Assembly (NCBI RefSeq): GCF_002368075.1
Contig: NZ_AP018314.1
Span: 3,285,522-3,349,521 of the forward strand
DNA from: Sphaerospermopsis kisseleviana NIES-73
Lineage (GTDB): Bacteria; Cyanobacteriota; Cyanobacteriia; Cyanobacteriales; Nostocaceae
Reading direction: 5' to 3'
DNA: 64,000 nucleotides
The translations under genes and the position numbers were made by a program. The notes under the pieces are model-generated. The model worked only from the letters and a program-made list of their open reading frames with translations. It did no database searches and had not been told where the DNA came from. This document shows, one piece after another, positions 35,840 through 45,517 of this stretch. The stretch's first letter is position 1. Each line of letters opens with the position of its first letter.

Positions 35840-37297
35840 TTAATTTCTCCGTTGCCAGCGTGTACCTTCTTTGCTATCAATTAATTCAATTCCTTGGGCT
35901 TTGAGTTCATCTCTGATTCTATCAGATTCGGCAAAGTTTTTGGCTTTTCTTGCTTCCTGTCTTTTTTGAATTAATTCCTCAATTTCTGCATCACTTAAAC
36001 CATTAGTTTTTGTTGTTTCTGCTTCTGGTTCGGCGGTTAAACCTAAAACTTCTGCTAATGTAGTTAAGGTTTGCCATTGTTTAAATAATTCATCGGCGGG
36101 AGTTTCTGTTTTTCCTTGATGAACAATGATATTTCCTTCTTTTCTCAGTTCTTTAGCTAATTCAAAAATAACCGCTAACCCACCAGGAAAATTAAAATCA
36201 TCATCCACTGCATTAGTAAATTTCTCAACTTCTGATTTATCAATGTTGGCGTTATTTAATTCGATATTTTCCCAACCCAACTTTTCACCGTGTTGATGTC
36301 CAAAAAGCAGACCTTCCTTAATAGTATGCCAGCCGTTTGTTGCTGCTAAAATTGCTTCATCTGTGAAATCAATGGGTTTACGATATTGTGCCATTAACAC
36401 AAATAATCTTAATGCCATTGGGTCAACTCCACGATCTAATAAATCACGGATTGTGGTAAAATTGCCTAAAGATTTAGACATTTTTTCACCATCAACTTTA
36501 ACCATGCCATTGTGTAACCAATAGTTAGCTAAAGGTTTACCGGTTACTGCTTCTGATTGGGCAATTTCGTTTTCATGGTGTGGGAAAATTAAGTCAGCAC
36601 CACCAGCATGAATATCTATGGTATCACCCAAGCGATCGCGCACCATTGCAGAACATTCTATATGCCATCCGGGGCGGCCTTTTCCCCAAGGTGACTCCCA
36701 CGCAGGTTCGGAAGGTTTTGCAGCTTTCCACAAGGCAAAATCAAAGGGATCTTTCTTTTTCTGATATTCTGGATCTTCTACGTTTACTCTTTCGCTTGCA
36801 CCTGCTTGTAAATCTTCTAATTTCCGTCCTGAAAGTTTACCGTACTGATCAAACTTTCGCACCGCATAATAAACATCACCATCAGCAGGATAAGCAAAAC
36901 CCTTGGTTTCTAAATCATGAATTAATCTTTGGATACCATTCATGGTATGAGTTGCACGAGGATATTCATCTGCTTCTTTTATCCCCAAACGTCCCATATC
37001 TTCAAAATATGCCTGGATATAGCGTTCTGAAACCGCTTCCATTGTTGATTTTTCTTCCCGTGCGCGGTTAAGAATTTTATCATCAATATCCGTGAAATTC
37101 TGGATATACCGCACACCATAACCAATAAATTGTAAATAGCGACGCACTACATCCCAAACAATACAAGCTCTAGCATGACCCAAATGGCAATAATCATAAA
37201 CCGTCACACCGCAATAATACATTTTTACCTTACCAGGTTCGACGGTTTTAAATTCTTCTTGACGACGGGTGAGAGTATTGTAAATAGATAGGGTCAT
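35840..37297 (-). CDS. cysS: Cysteinyl-tRNA synthetase
   Basis: CysRS charges tRNA-Cys. The 485-residue class I synthetase has the HIGH-type motif in YCGVTVYDYCHLGHARACI, zinc ligands (Cys28 region, GWHIECSAM, HHENE) and KMSKSLGNF. The C-terminal domain ends NFAESDRIRDELKAQGIELIDSKEGTRW, which is standard. Start ATG 37297. It appears monocistronic. Confidence 0.97.
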   Translation of the reverse strand: MTLSIYNTLTRRQEEFKTVEPGKVKMYYCGVTVYDYCHLGHARACIVWDVVRRYLQFIGYGVRYIQNFTDIDDKILNRAREEKSTMEAVSERYIQAYFEDMGRLGIKEADEYPRATHTMNGIQRLIHDLETKGFAYPADGDVYYAVRKFDQYGKLSGRKLEDLQAGASERVNVEDPEYQKKKDPFDFALWKAAKPSEPAWESPWGKGRPGWHIECSAMVRDRLGDTIDIHAGGADLIFPHHENEIAQSEAVTGKPLANYWLHNGMVKVDGEKMSKSLGNFTTIRDLLDRGVDPMALRLFVLMAQYRKPIDFTDEAILAATNGWHTIKEGLLFGHQHGEKLGWENIELNNANIDKSEVEKFTNAVDDDFNFPGGLAVIFELAKELRKEGNIIVHQGKTETPADELFKQWQTLTTLAEVLGLTAEPEAETTKTNGLSDAEIEELIQKRQEARKAKNFAESDRIRDELKAQGIELIDSKEGTRWQRRN

Positions 37298-37796
37298 AAT
37301 ATAAGGGATAAGGCAATCTAACGATTAGCAATGATAGCGTATGTAGTGAGTAACCGGATAGGTGAGACAGATTAAGTTACAGATACAGTAAAAAGCGATC
37401 GCTCTTATCATCTATGATATCTAAATATAGTTCTCTAGTTGATTTCCAGTAATATCATGTAATATAGTTGTCAGAGTTAGGTAACTTATGATTCTAGCTT
37501 TACCCAGAACTAAACAAGTAAATTTTGCAGAGTTGGCGTAATTTAACCCAAGATCAAAATGATTTAACTTTATATTTAGGTTTAGGTATAATTTCTGATA
37601 TTGCAAATCTTCAAACAACAACTATTGCTATTGAGAATTGCATCAATGAAAACATCACTTTAAGCAATTTATAAATGATTCAAAAAATGATAAAATAACT
37701 AGCTAACAAACACTTCCCAAGTGACAATTAACAGCTACTCGGATTTTTGCAAATCACGCTAACATTCAAAATAGACTCAAACCCTACTTCATAAAT
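37298..37796. other. Intergenic region upstream of cysS and the CobW-type gene
   Basis: 499 bp without a convincing gene. On the plus strand about 37485-37674 there are fragments that look like decayed coding sequence (LPRTKQVNFAEL, then in another frame DLTLYLGLGIISDIANLQ followed by a stop), possibly a small gene with frameshifts. A HIP1 GCGATCGC lies at about 37396. Confidence 0.4.
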
Positions 37797-38912
37797 ATGA
37801 CATCAGCAGTTACTTCAGAATCTCACGTAATGGAAGCAACCAAACAGGGATTACCTGTTACCATTATCACTGGTTTTCTTGGCAGTGGTAAAACTACCTT
37901 ACTAAATCATATTCTTACTAATCAGCAAGGTGTAAAAACTGCTGTTTTAGTTAACGAATTTGGCGAAATTGGTATTGATAACGAATTAATTGTTTCTACA
38001 GATGATAATATGGTGGAACTTAGTAATGGTTGTATTTGTTGCACCATTAATAATGACTTAGTTGATGCTGTTTACCAAGTTGTAGAACGTGAACAAAAGC
38101 TAGATTATCTAGTAGTTGAAACTACAGGTTTAGCAGATCCTTTACCTGTAGCAATGACATTTTTAGGATCTGAATTGCGAGATTTAACCCGATTAGATTC
38201 AATTGTCACTGTAGTAGATGCAGCAAATTATAGTTTGGATTTATTCAACTCTCAAGCTGCATTTAGTCAAATTACTTATGGTGATGTAATTCTGCTCAAT
38301 AAAACCGATTTAGTTGATGAAGCTGCTTTAAATTCATTAGAGAAAAAGATTAACGATATTAAGGAAGGTGCAAGAATTATCAGAACTAAAAATTCTCAAG
38401 TTCCACTTCCTTTAATTCTCAGTGTTGGGTTATTTGAATCTGATAAATATTTTGATTCAGAAACCGATGAACATGATCATCATCATCACGATCATGATCA
38501 TTCTACCTGCGAACATGAACATCACGACCATGATCATTCTACCTGTGGACATGACCATCACGACTATGATCATCACCACTCTGATCACTTAGAAAATGAT
38601 GGTTTTACATCCATATCTTTTCAAAGTGATCAACCTTTCTCGATTAGAAAATTTCAATATTTCTTAGATAATCAACTACCCACAAATGTCTTCCGCGCTA
38701 AGGGTATTATGTGGTTTGAAGAAAGTCCACAACGTCATATTTTCCACCTGTGCGGTAAACGCTTCACTATTGATGATGATCAATGGAAAGGTGAAAAGAA
38801 AAATCAACTGGTTTTAATTGGTCAAAATTTGGATCAAGAGACTTTACTTCAGCAATTAGAAAATTGTCTGTGTTTACCTTCAGTTAGCAAAGGTAAAGGT
38901 TTCGGGAAATAG
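37797..38912 (+). CDS. CobW/COG0523 family GTP-binding metallochaperone
   Basis: The 371-residue G3E GTPase has Walker A GFLGSGKTTLLNHIL, the metal-binding CxCC motif in GCICCTINND, ETTGLADPLPV and the NKTD guanine-specificity motif. Residues about 222-264 form a His/Asp-rich segment (EHDHHHHDHDHSTCEHEHHD repeated), typical of zinc or cobalt handling members such as ZigA/YciC/CobW. It probably delivers a metal ion to a target protein in the cytoplasm. The C-terminal CobW_C domain (about 285-355) is present. The metal cannot be assigned; no Zur box was identified by eye. Confidence 0.92.
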   Translation: MTSAVTSESHVMEATKQGLPVTIITGFLGSGKTTLLNHILTNQQGVKTAVLVNEFGEIGIDNELIVSTDDNMVELSNGCICCTINNDLVDAVYQVVEREQKLDYLVVETTGLADPLPVAMTFLGSELRDLTRLDSIVTVVDAANYSLDLFNSQAAFSQITYGDVILLNKTDLVDEAALNSLEKKINDIKEGARIIRTKNSQVPLPLILSVGLFESDKYFDSETDEHDHHHHDHDHSTCEHEHHDHDHSTCGHDHHDYDHHHSDHLENDGFTSISFQSDQPFSIRKFQYFLDNQLPTNVFRAKGIMWFEESPQRHIFHLCGKRFTIDDDQWKGEKKNQLVLIGQNLDQETLLQQLENCLCLPSVSKGKGFGK

Positions 38913-39001
38913 ATAATTGGTAATTGGTGATTGGTAATTGAGAAATAAGGGTACAGGGAACAGTTAAAAAATTTTCACACCATCACCCCATACCCTGACT
39001 C

Positions 39002-39030
39002 CTGTGAGGGTTTAGCATTGCTAAACCCCT
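39002..39030. repeat. Short dispersed palindrome (GGGTTTAGCA...TGCTAAACCC)
   Basis: GAGGGTTTAGCATTGCTAAACCCCT is a near-perfect dyad between the metallochaperone gene and dtd. The same dyad occurs at about 51500-51526. It may act as a hairpin terminator for the upstream gene. Confidence 0.6.
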
Positions 39031-39059
39031 ATCTTTATCGTTAGTAAAAAATCTGAAAT

Positions 39060-39512
39060 ATGCGCGTTATTGTTCAAAGAGTTAAATCATCCCAAGTAAC
39101 TATAGACGGGAAAATTGTTGGTAAAATTGGTCGAGGTTTAAATTTACTTGTGGGTATTTCTCATACTGATACTGATGGGGAAATTGATTGGATGGTGCGT
39201 AAATGTTTAGAATTACGTTTATTTCCCGATGATGAAGGTGGTGATAAATGGCAAAAATCTGTACAAGAAATTAATGGGGAATTATTAGTAATTAGTCAAT
39301 TTACATTATACGGTGATTGTCGTAAAGGTCGTCGTCCTTCCTTTGACTGTTCTGCTACACCCACATTAGCAGTAGATTTATATAATCGCTTTGTATCAAA
39401 ATTACAGGAAAGTGGTTTAAGGGTAGAAACTGGTAAATTTGGCGCGATGATGCAAGTTGCAATTGAAAATGATGGACCAGTTACTTTAATTTTGGAAAAA
39501 GAAGCTATTTAG
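39060..39512 (+). CDS. dtd: D-aminoacyl-tRNA deacylase
   Basis: DTD removes D-amino acids (and glycine mis-attached to tRNA-Ala) from tRNAs, protecting translation. The 150-residue protein starts [18 protein letters not shown] and has both catalytic motifs, SQFTLYGD (about 78-85) and the GPVT motif near the end ([10 protein letters not shown]). Length is canonical. It lies just upstream of psb28 on the same strand. Confidence 0.96.
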   Translation: MRVIVQRVKSSQVTIDGKIVGKIGRGLNLLVGISHTDTDGEIDWMVRKCLELRLFPDDEGGDKWQKSVQEINGELLVISQFTLYGDCRKGRRPSFDCSATPTLAVDLYNRFVSKLQESGLRVETGKFGAMMQVAIENDGPVTLILEKEAI

Positions 39513-39620
39513 CGACACCCACCCAAAATGAAAAACAGATTTAATCAAGATAGCCAAATCGCTGCTATATGATGAGAGAATATTAACCTAAAGATCATAA
39601 AACTTAAACAAACATTCATC

Positions 39621-39956
39621 ATGGCAAAAATCCAATTTTCTAGAGGCATTGACGAACCAGTAGTTCCAGAAGTAAAGTTAACAAGATCACGTAGTGGTGA
39701 TAGTGGAACAGCAACATTTACTTTTGAAAATCCCCAAGCCTTCAGTGAAAATAGTACAGAAGAAATTACAGGGATGTATATGATTGACGAAGAGGGGGAA
39801 ATTATCACCCGTGAAGTCAAGGGTAAATTTGTTAATGGTAGACCAGAAGCAGTAGAAGCTGTTTACCTGATGAAAAGTGTAGAAGAATGGGATCGTTTTA
39901 TGCGGTTTATGAATCGGTACGCTGAAGAGAATGATTTAGGATTAAGTAAATCTTAA
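39621..39956 (+). CDS. psb28: Photosystem II assembly protein Psb28
   Basis: Psb28 binds the cytoplasmic face of CP47-containing PSII assembly intermediates. The 111-residue protein begins [20 protein letters not shown] and contains [18 protein letters not shown] and [12 protein letters not shown], clearly this family. ATG 39621 is preceded by an AT-rich leader after dtd (108-bp gap). Confidence 0.96.
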   Translation: MAKIQFSRGIDEPVVPEVKLTRSRSGDSGTATFTFENPQAFSENSTEEITGMYMIDEEGEIITREVKGKFVNGRPEAVEAVYLMKSVEEWDRFMRFMNRYAEENDLGLSKS

Positions 39957-40118
39957 ATTACTTAGTGGTGATTGGTGATTGGTAATTGGTGATTAGTGAT
40001 TGGGTTATCAACACTCCACACTTCGCACTCCGCATCCTGTACCCCATCACCCGATTTAATTAGGTTGTTAAAATAGTAAATATCTAGTAAATATCAGCAG
40101 TTTCTAGGAGTAATAATC

Positions 40119-40688
40119 ATGACAGTTGCAACTGCTAAAAAAATGACTTTTGAAGAGTTTCTACAATTTGATGACGGTACAGATAATTTATATGAATTAG
40201 AAAATGGAGAATTAATTGTTATGCCTTTTGAAAGCGAACTAAATCGGCGCATAGCCACATTTTTATTAATCTATTTTTCTAAGTTAGGTATTCCCTATTA
40301 CCGCTTGAGTATGAAAACAGAAATAGCTGTAAATAGTAAAATGGTGGGGGTGCGTATTCCTGATTTAGTGATATTTTCAGAAGAATTAGCAGAAGAAATG
40401 AAAGACGCTACACGCTCTTTAATTTTAATGGATATGCCACCTCCTTTATTAGTAGTTGAAGTAGTCAGTTCTAACCAAGAAAATCGTGATTATCGTTATA
40501 AACGTTCAGAATATGCAGCGCGGGGTATTGCTGAATATTGGATAGTTGATCCCATGCAGAAAAAAGTAACAATTTTAGAATGGGTAGAAGGTTTTTATGA
40601 TGAGCATATTTTTACTGATGATATGGTGATTTCTTCACCTTTATTTGCTGATATTAAGTTAACTGTGGGTGAGGTTTTACAGGGATAG
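40119..40688 (+). CDS. Uma2 family (DUF820) endonuclease-like protein
   Basis: The 189-residue protein has the PD-(D/E)XK-type core typical of Uma2: VRIPDLVIFSEEL (Asp), LLVVEVVSSNQENRDYRYKR (Glu...Lys) and EYAARGIAEYWIVDP. These proteins are abundant in cyanobacteria; many lie near mobile DNA, and their biological role is unclear. The start follows a GGAGTAATAATC ribosome-binding region. It differs in type from the long Uma2 remnant at 33478-33739, which has a YSDEPP N-terminus. Confidence 0.9.
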   Translation: MTVATAKKMTFEEFLQFDDGTDNLYELENGELIVMPFESELNRRIATFLLIYFSKLGIPYYRLSMKTEIAVNSKMVGVRIPDLVIFSEELAEEMKDATRSLILMDMPPPLLVVEVVSSNQENRDYRYKRSEYAARGIAEYWIVDPMQKKVTILEWVEGFYDEHIFTDDMVISSPLFADIKLTVGEVLQG

Positions 40689-40794
40689 AAATTAATGAAA
40701 ACTTTAGCAGTAGTAGAAGCTACACTAACCCGATAATTCAAACACAACTGAAGTATTTGTTCTTAGATATAGATAATCAAGATATAACATTTCT

Positions 40795-40850
40795 TCTTCC
40801 TTCCTTCTTCCTTCCTTCTTCCTTCGTGTTCTTCGTGCCTTCGTGGTTTA
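40795..40850. repeat. CTTCCTTCTTCC / CACGAAGG repeat
   Basis: CTTCCTTC units run into TCGTGTTCTTCGTGCCTTCGTGG, the complement of the CACGAAGAACACGAAGG repeat found near 6420, 35670 and 49512. It is a widely dispersed cyanobacterial intergenic sequence. Confidence 0.7.
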
Positions 40851-40930
40851 TTAAATCGGTATTATTCAGGTAGGAAGGGAGTAAACTATAGCAAAATTAA
40901 TAATAGTAATTGCATTTTCTATATTCATAT

Positions 40931-41440
40931 ATGATCAAATCACATCCACATCCAGATAGAGAAAATATCACAGTAAAATGTGCAGTTGTTACCGTCAGCG
41001 ATACCCGCACATCAGAAACAGATAAAAGTGGAAAATTAATACAGGATTTATTATTATCTGCTCATCATTTAATTGCAGATTATCAAATAATCAAAGATGA
41101 ACCAGACAAAATCCAAGCATATATAGAAAGTATCAGTAAAAATCAGAATGTAGATGTAATTATTTTTAATGGTGGTACAGGAATAGCACCTAGAGATACT
41201 ACTTATGATGCGATCGCTAATTTATTAGGAAAGACTTTACCAGGTTTTGGCGAAATATTCCGTTTTCTCAGTTATCAAGAAATCGGTTCTAGAGCGATCG
41301 CTTCTCGCGCTGTAGCTGGTATTTATCAAAATAAATTAATCTTTTCCCTTCCCGGCTCTAGTAACGCAGTCCGTCTGGGAATGGAAAAATTGATACTACC
41401 AGAAATCATCCATCTTTTCAAACAAATGCAAAATCACTAA
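40931..41440 (+). CDS. moaB: Molybdenum cofactor biosynthesis protein MoaB
   Basis: The MoaB/Mog family adenylylates molybdopterin before Mo insertion. From ATG 40931 the protein is 169 residues: CAVVTVSDTRTSETDKSGK, FNGGTGIAPRDTTYDAI and LPGFGEIFRFLSYQEIGSRA are the family motifs. An in-frame ATG at 40910 would add seven hydrophobic residues and is less likely. In a Nostocales cell it would serve nitrate reductase. It converges on mraY with a shared hairpin between. Confidence 0.93.
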   Translation: MIKSHPHPDRENITVKCAVVTVSDTRTSETDKSGKLIQDLLLSAHHLIADYQIIKDEPDKIQAYIESISKNQNVDVIIFNGGTGIAPRDTTYDAIANLLGKTLPGFGEIFRFLSYQEIGSRAIASRAVAGIYQNKLIFSLPGSSNAVRLGMEKLILPEIIHLFKQMQNH

Positions 41441-41446
41441 AAAACA

Positions 41447-41478
41447 AGATCCCCGACTGCTCAAAAAATCGGGGATCT
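41447..41478. terminator. Bidirectional hairpin between moaB and mraY
   Basis: AGATCCCCGA and TCGGGGATCT form a perfect 10-bp stem with a 12-base A-rich loop, placed between convergent genes. It is likely to end transcription for both. It belongs to the same dispersed GATCCCCGA family seen at 12517. Confidence 0.65.
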
Positions 41479-41509
41479 AGGCTGTGTTATTGATATTTTG
41501 TTAAAAATC

Positions 41510-42613
41510 TCAAAATTTAATGCTTGTCAAGCATATAGTAGCCAAAATTGCAGCAATGATATAAAACGCACCAACTACTTGCAATTCTGTCCAACCAGAT
41601 AATTCTAAATGGTGGTGTAAAGGGGCCATTTTAAATAACCGTTTACCTTTCCCATCTGGTCCCTTGGTAGCTTTGTAATAACTGACTTGAGCCATCACAG
41701 ACAGAGTTTCCACAAAGAAGATACCACTGAGAATGAACAAGGCTACTAAACTATTAGTAAGCAGTGCTACAGCAGCCAACGCACCACCCAAAGCCAGAGA
41801 ACCGGTATCACCCATAAAAACACGGGCTGGGTTGCGGTTATGGGCTAAAAAGCCTACACAACTACCACTCATAGCTGCACAGAATATCATCAAATCAGGT
41901 GAAGTGGGTGCAATTAAAGCGCCTAAAGCAAAAATGGCGATCGCCACTGTTCCCCCAGCTAACCCATCAATACCATCAGTTAAATTAGTAGCATTGCTTT
42001 CTGCAACCAACACAAAACCAGCCACAGGCCAGAAAAGTAAACCCAGAGGCAAAGATAAACCAACCCAAGGCAAGGCAATATTTGTTATACTAAAATCTCT
42101 GTTAAACATCATCCAGACACAGAAACCAGTTGCAAAAACAATCTGCAAAGCCAATTTCATCTTTGGAGATATACCTTTATTTGATTTTCGATGCAAAATT
42201 TGCCAATCGTCGATCCAGCCTATTAAGCCATAGCTGAGAGTTAACACAGAAACAGCAAGTACATCCTGAGCAAAATTAGACAAAATACAAGCAACTGTTA
42301 CAGCTACAGGTATGAAAAAGATCCCCCCCATAGTCGGAGTACCAGCTTTTTTCAGATGCGCTTGCGGTCCATCTTCCCTAATTATTTGTCCTGTTTTCAA
42401 AGCTTGTAGCAACGGCACAACCCAAAAACCAGCAGCAGCAGCGCCTACAGCACATAGAAAAAACGGCATAGTCAGCGAATTAGCTTGCCAGAATACTCTA
42501 TGTCCTAGCCCATCTAAAATCAATGCAGTTGTAGTCAGCGAGAGAGCTAACAGAGAGGCCAGCCCAATTCCAGAAATGTTTAATCCTTGGTTTGGAGATA
42601 ATTTAGCGTCCAC
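41510..42613 (-). CDS. mraY: Phospho-N-acetylmuramoyl-pentapeptide-transferase
   Basis: MraY makes lipid I at the inner membrane in peptidoglycan synthesis. About ten transmembrane helices are visible, with the catalytic/Mg motifs GWIDDWQILHRKSNKG, NLTDGIDGLAGG and APLHHHLELSGW. The GTG at 42613, preceded by GAAGGGAAATTTT, gives VDAKLSPNQGLNISG, the usual cyanobacterial N-terminus; a farther upstream start at 42637 would add eight residues. It lies 82 bp after the DUF3134 gene on the same strand. Confidence 0.95.
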   Translation of the reverse strand: MDAKLSPNQGLNISGIGLASLLALSLTTTALILDGLGHRVFWQANSLTMPFFLCAVGAAAAGFWVVPLLQALKTGQIIREDGPQAHLKKAGTPTMGGIFFIPVAVTVACILSNFAQDVLAVSVLTLSYGLIGWIDDWQILHRKSNKGISPKMKLALQIVFATGFCVWMMFNRDFSITNIALPWVGLSLPLGLLFWPVAGFVLVAESNATNLTDGIDGLAGGTVAIAIFALGALIAPTSPDLMIFCAAMSGSCVGFLAHNRNPARVFMGDTGSLALGGALAAVALLTNSLVALFILSGIFFVETLSVMAQVSYYKATKGPDGKGKRLFKMAPLHHHLELSGWTELQVVGAFYIIAAILATICLTSIKF

Positions 42614-42695
42614 AAAAAATTTCCCTTCACTCCACACTTTTAAAAAACCGAAAACCGAAACTATTGATCAAACCCAGTCCCCACAGTCCTCAAGA

Positions 42696-42935
42696 CTAGT
42701 CCTCATCTATACTGATATCGCCATCATCATCATAGTCAAGGTCAGCAATTCCATCTTCTCCCGCCAAAAAATCAGATATTTCTTCTTCAGGCTCCGAAAA
42801 AGTCGATTCGTTAAAGTCACGAGCGATGAGACGACCGCTAGACTGCAACCAGTCTAACATCGAAGACTTTTGCTTCAAGGGAATTACAGTAGCTCTTTGG
42901 TTCCGGGGTTGCTCATTTAGGGGAGAATTTAACAT
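42696..42935 (-). CDS. DUF3134 family protein
   Basis: The 79-residue protein contains LKQKSSMLDWLQSSGRLIAR and a very acidic tail (DLDYDDDGDISIDED), matching the small cyanobacterial DUF3134 family of unknown function. It lies just upstream of mraY on the same strand, so cotranscription is plausible. Confidence 0.85.
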   Translation of the reverse strand: MLNSPLNEQPRNQRATVIPLKQKSSMLDWLQSSGRLIARDFNESTFSEPEEEISDFLAGEDGIADLDYDDDGDISIDED

Positions 42936-43172
42936 ATCAACGAAGACAGAAAAAGGTACAAGTTCTGGACATTAAGAGTCTATCATTTGATACGGGATAA
43001 TTTAGTTAATGATTCAACTCTTTGATTGATCTATCCGAATTAAACACAAAAATTTATTTAATAGCCCTACGCCAAACAGCAAGCTATTCTTCGACGATTA
43101 CACCAGCCTATACATATAACATTTAACCCTTGTTAATCCTGATTTCATAGCTATATTTTGAGGTCAAGAGTT

Positions 43173-43757
43173 ATGGTAACAAAAAGTACGCTTTTAGATG
43201 CAATTGCTGGTACAAACCGGGGTTTACTGGCAACTGAAACCCAAAAACAGGTTATCCTAGCAGCGATCGCCAGTCTAGAAGACTTTAACCCCACACCCCG
43301 CCCAATGCAAGCCAGCCATTTACTAGAAGGTGATTGGCGATTACTTTACACCACCAGCAAGGCCTTATTAAACCTGGATCGTTTCCCTCTTTGTAAACTT
43401 GGTCAAATTTACCAATGTATTCGAGTCGAAACTAACAGTGTTTATAACATTGCTGAAATTTATGGACTACCGTCTTTGGAAGGATTAGTTAGCGTAGCTG
43501 CTAAATTTGAACCTGTTTCCGAACGTCGAGTCCAAGTCAAATTTCAACGTTTTATTTTTGGCTTACAAAGGTTAATTGCCTACAAATCACCTGCAACGTT
43601 TATCCAACAAATTGAATCAGGCAAAAAATTTACCGCTTTTGATTTTCCCATCAACAGCGACCAACAACAAGGATGGTTGGACATCACTTATCTAGACAAT
43701 GATCTGCGTATTGGCAGAGGTAACGAGGGGAGTGTCTTTGTGTTAAGCAAAGCTTAA
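43173..43757 (+). CDS. PAP/fibrillin family protein
   Basis: From ATG 43173 the protein is 194 residues. It shows the plastid lipid-associated protein pattern: LEGDWRLLYTTSKALLNLDR, YQCIRVETNSVYNIAE and GWLDITYLDNDLRIGRGNEGSVFVL. Fibrillins are lipocalin-like proteins associated with thylakoids and plastoglobules and linked to stress protection. A GAGGT lies before the ATG; a TTG at 43158 is a less likely start. Confidence 0.9.
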   Translation: MVTKSTLLDAIAGTNRGLLATETQKQVILAAIASLEDFNPTPRPMQASHLLEGDWRLLYTTSKALLNLDRFPLCKLGQIYQCIRVETNSVYNIAEIYGLPSLEGLVSVAAKFEPVSERRVQVKFQRFIFGLQRLIAYKSPATFIQQIESGKKFTAFDFPINSDQQQGWLDITYLDNDLRIGRGNEGSVFVLSKA

Positions 43758-44068
43758 AAGGCATAGGCAATTTATTCGCAAAAAGTGTTTGCGAACGACA
43801 TTATTCTATTATAGGTACTTTGTCAAGTAGGGTTTGATACTTTTTCGGGTAATTGGTAATTCAATTTTGGATTTTGGATTTTGGATTTTGGATTGTTTTT
43901 GTCAATTCCAATCTAAAATCTAAAATCTAAAATCTAAAATTTTCTTCCCCAGTTCCCTAACTTATGACAAATAACTTAACAAATACGCTAGTAAAGACCT
44001 TCTAGTTGTAGAGTGAAATCAAATAGCCCTAATTTATTCTCAATTGAACATTCAAAGGGAAGATAATC
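43758..44068. repeat. Intergenic region with second copy of the facing TTTGGAT/ATCTAAA composite
   Basis: TTTTGGA heptamers (about 43863-43891), a GTTTTTGTCAA spacer and ATCTAAA heptamers (about 43911-43938) match the composite at 31970-32054. The remaining 110 bp lead into psaE, which has an AAGGGAAGATAATC ribosome-binding region. Confidence 0.8.
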
Positions 44069-44287
44069 ATGGTTCAACGTGGTTCTAAAGTACGTATTCT
44101 CCGCCCCGAGTCCTACTGGTTTCAAGAAGTAGGTACTGTTGCTACTGTAGATCAAAGCGGAATTAAGTACCCTGTAATTGTCCGGTTCCCCAGTGTTAAT
44201 TACGCTGGTGTTAACACCAACAACTTTGCTTTAGATGAATTAGTAGAAGTGGAAGCACCCAAAGCTAAACCTGCTGCTAAAAAGTAA
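44069..44287 (+). CDS. psaE: Photosystem I subunit IV
   Basis: PsaE is the stromal-side PSI subunit that aids ferredoxin docking and cyclic flow. The 72-residue SH3-like protein reads [20 protein letters not shown], with [29 protein letters not shown] and an Ala/Lys-rich tail, unmistakably this family. A good GGGAAG ribosome-binding site precedes ATG 44069. It appears monocistronic; RpaB control is expected from the family, but I could not see a clear HLR1 site. Confidence 0.98.
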   Translation: MVQRGSKVRILRPESYWFQEVGTVATVDQSGIKYPVIVRFPSVNYAGVNTNNFALDELVEVEAPKAKPAAKK

Positions 44288-44433
44288 GCAATACAACAGT
44301 CATGAGTCCTGAGTGCTGAGAATTGAGTATAAAAACATGGAAAAGCAGTAAACTAAATATGCTGGTTCCATGCCCTTAATCTACGGTTGAGGTATGACTC
44401 TAAACTAAACACCCAGCAATCATTACTCTGAAA

Positions 44434-45267
44434 ATGCCTGAACTGCCTGAAGTTGAAACAGTACGACGGGGTTTAAATCAATTAACCCTAAATCAAGAAA
44501 TTACGGGGGGCGATGTGTTGCTACCACGCATCATCGCCCACCCTTTTTTTGTTGAAGAATTTATAGAAAATATTAAAACCAGTGCCATTACATCTTGGCA
44601 TCGTCGCGGTAAATATCTTTTAGCTGAACTCTCCCCTTCTTCTTGGTTGGGCGTTCATCTGCGAATGACAGGGCAATTATTATGGTTAAATCGAAATGAA
44701 CCCTTACACAAACATACAAGAGTAAGATTATTTTTTGGAGATCAGCAAGAATTACGCTTTGTAGATCAGCGCACCTTCGGGCAAATGTGGTATGTTCCTG
44801 GGAATGTACCTGTAGAAAGTATTATTACAGGTTTAGCCAAACTAGCAGTAGACCCATTTTCCCCAGAGTTTACAGTTGAGTATTTAGCAAATAAACTGCA
44901 AAAAGTCCGTCGTCCGATTAAAACAGCCTTATTAGACCAGTCAATAGTAGCAGGATTAGGTAACATTTATGCTGATGAGGCTTTGTTTAAAAGTGGCATC
45001 TTACCTACCACCATCTGTACAGAATTGCAGAAAAAACAAATAGAACCTTTAAGAACAGCGATAATTGATGTTTTATCCGCCAGTATTGCCGCAGGTGGGA
45101 CAACTTTTAGTAATTTCCTCAATGTTAAAGGCGTTAACGGCAATTATGGCGGTGAAGCGTGGGTTTATAACCGTGCTGGAGAGCCTTGTAAAGTTTGTAG
45201 TAATACCATCCAGCGTATTAAACTAGGTGGGCGTTCTAGTCATTTTTGTTCTCAGTGTCAAAGTTAG
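44434..45267 (+). CDS. mutM: Formamidopyrimidine-DNA glycosylase
   Basis: MutM (Fpg) excises 8-oxoguanine and formamidopyrimidines. The 277-residue protein starts with the catalytic MPELPEVETVRRGL (N-terminal Pro and Glu3), has the H2TH region with LLDQSIVAGLGNIYADEALF, and a C-terminal zinc finger (CKVCSNTIQRIKLGGRSSHF then CSQC). It pairs functionally with MutT (12589-12996) and MutY in the oxidised-guanine system. Start ATG 44434. Confidence 0.97.
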   Translation: MPELPEVETVRRGLNQLTLNQEITGGDVLLPRIIAHPFFVEEFIENIKTSAITSWHRRGKYLLAELSPSSWLGVHLRMTGQLLWLNRNEPLHKHTRVRLFFGDQQELRFVDQRTFGQMWYVPGNVPVESIITGLAKLAVDPFSPEFTVEYLANKLQKVRRPIKTALLDQSIVAGLGNIYADEALFKSGILPTTICTELQKKQIEPLRTAIIDVLSASIAAGGTTFSNFLNVKGVNGNYGGEAWVYNRAGEPCKVCSNTIQRIKLGGRSSHFCSQCQS

Positions 45268-45517
45268 TGCTGAGTCTATATCGCTGTTAAAATTTTATGA
45301 GGAGAAAAATTATATCTGAAAATGGCGGCCAATTTAGCCGTTTTTTTGTTGACGTTACAAAAATTTATGATTAGAATAGCGGCTAGGCAGTTTTAGTAAG
45401 TATTTATTACTATTTATTACCTGGATTGAAATTATGTTAAGAAATGTGTTTACAAAAGTAACGATTTCTTAATATAATCTAATTAAAAGAAAAATGCAAA
45501 ATTGATTGTCAACAGTG

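Noticed and set aside
36580-37071. 163-residue plus-strand frame
   Set aside because: Lies entirely opposite cysS, whose motifs are clear; the composition is that of a shadow frame.
41733-42857. Plus-strand open frames opposite mraY and DUF3134
   Set aside because: Antisense to well-supported genes; no ribosome-binding site or recognisable domain.
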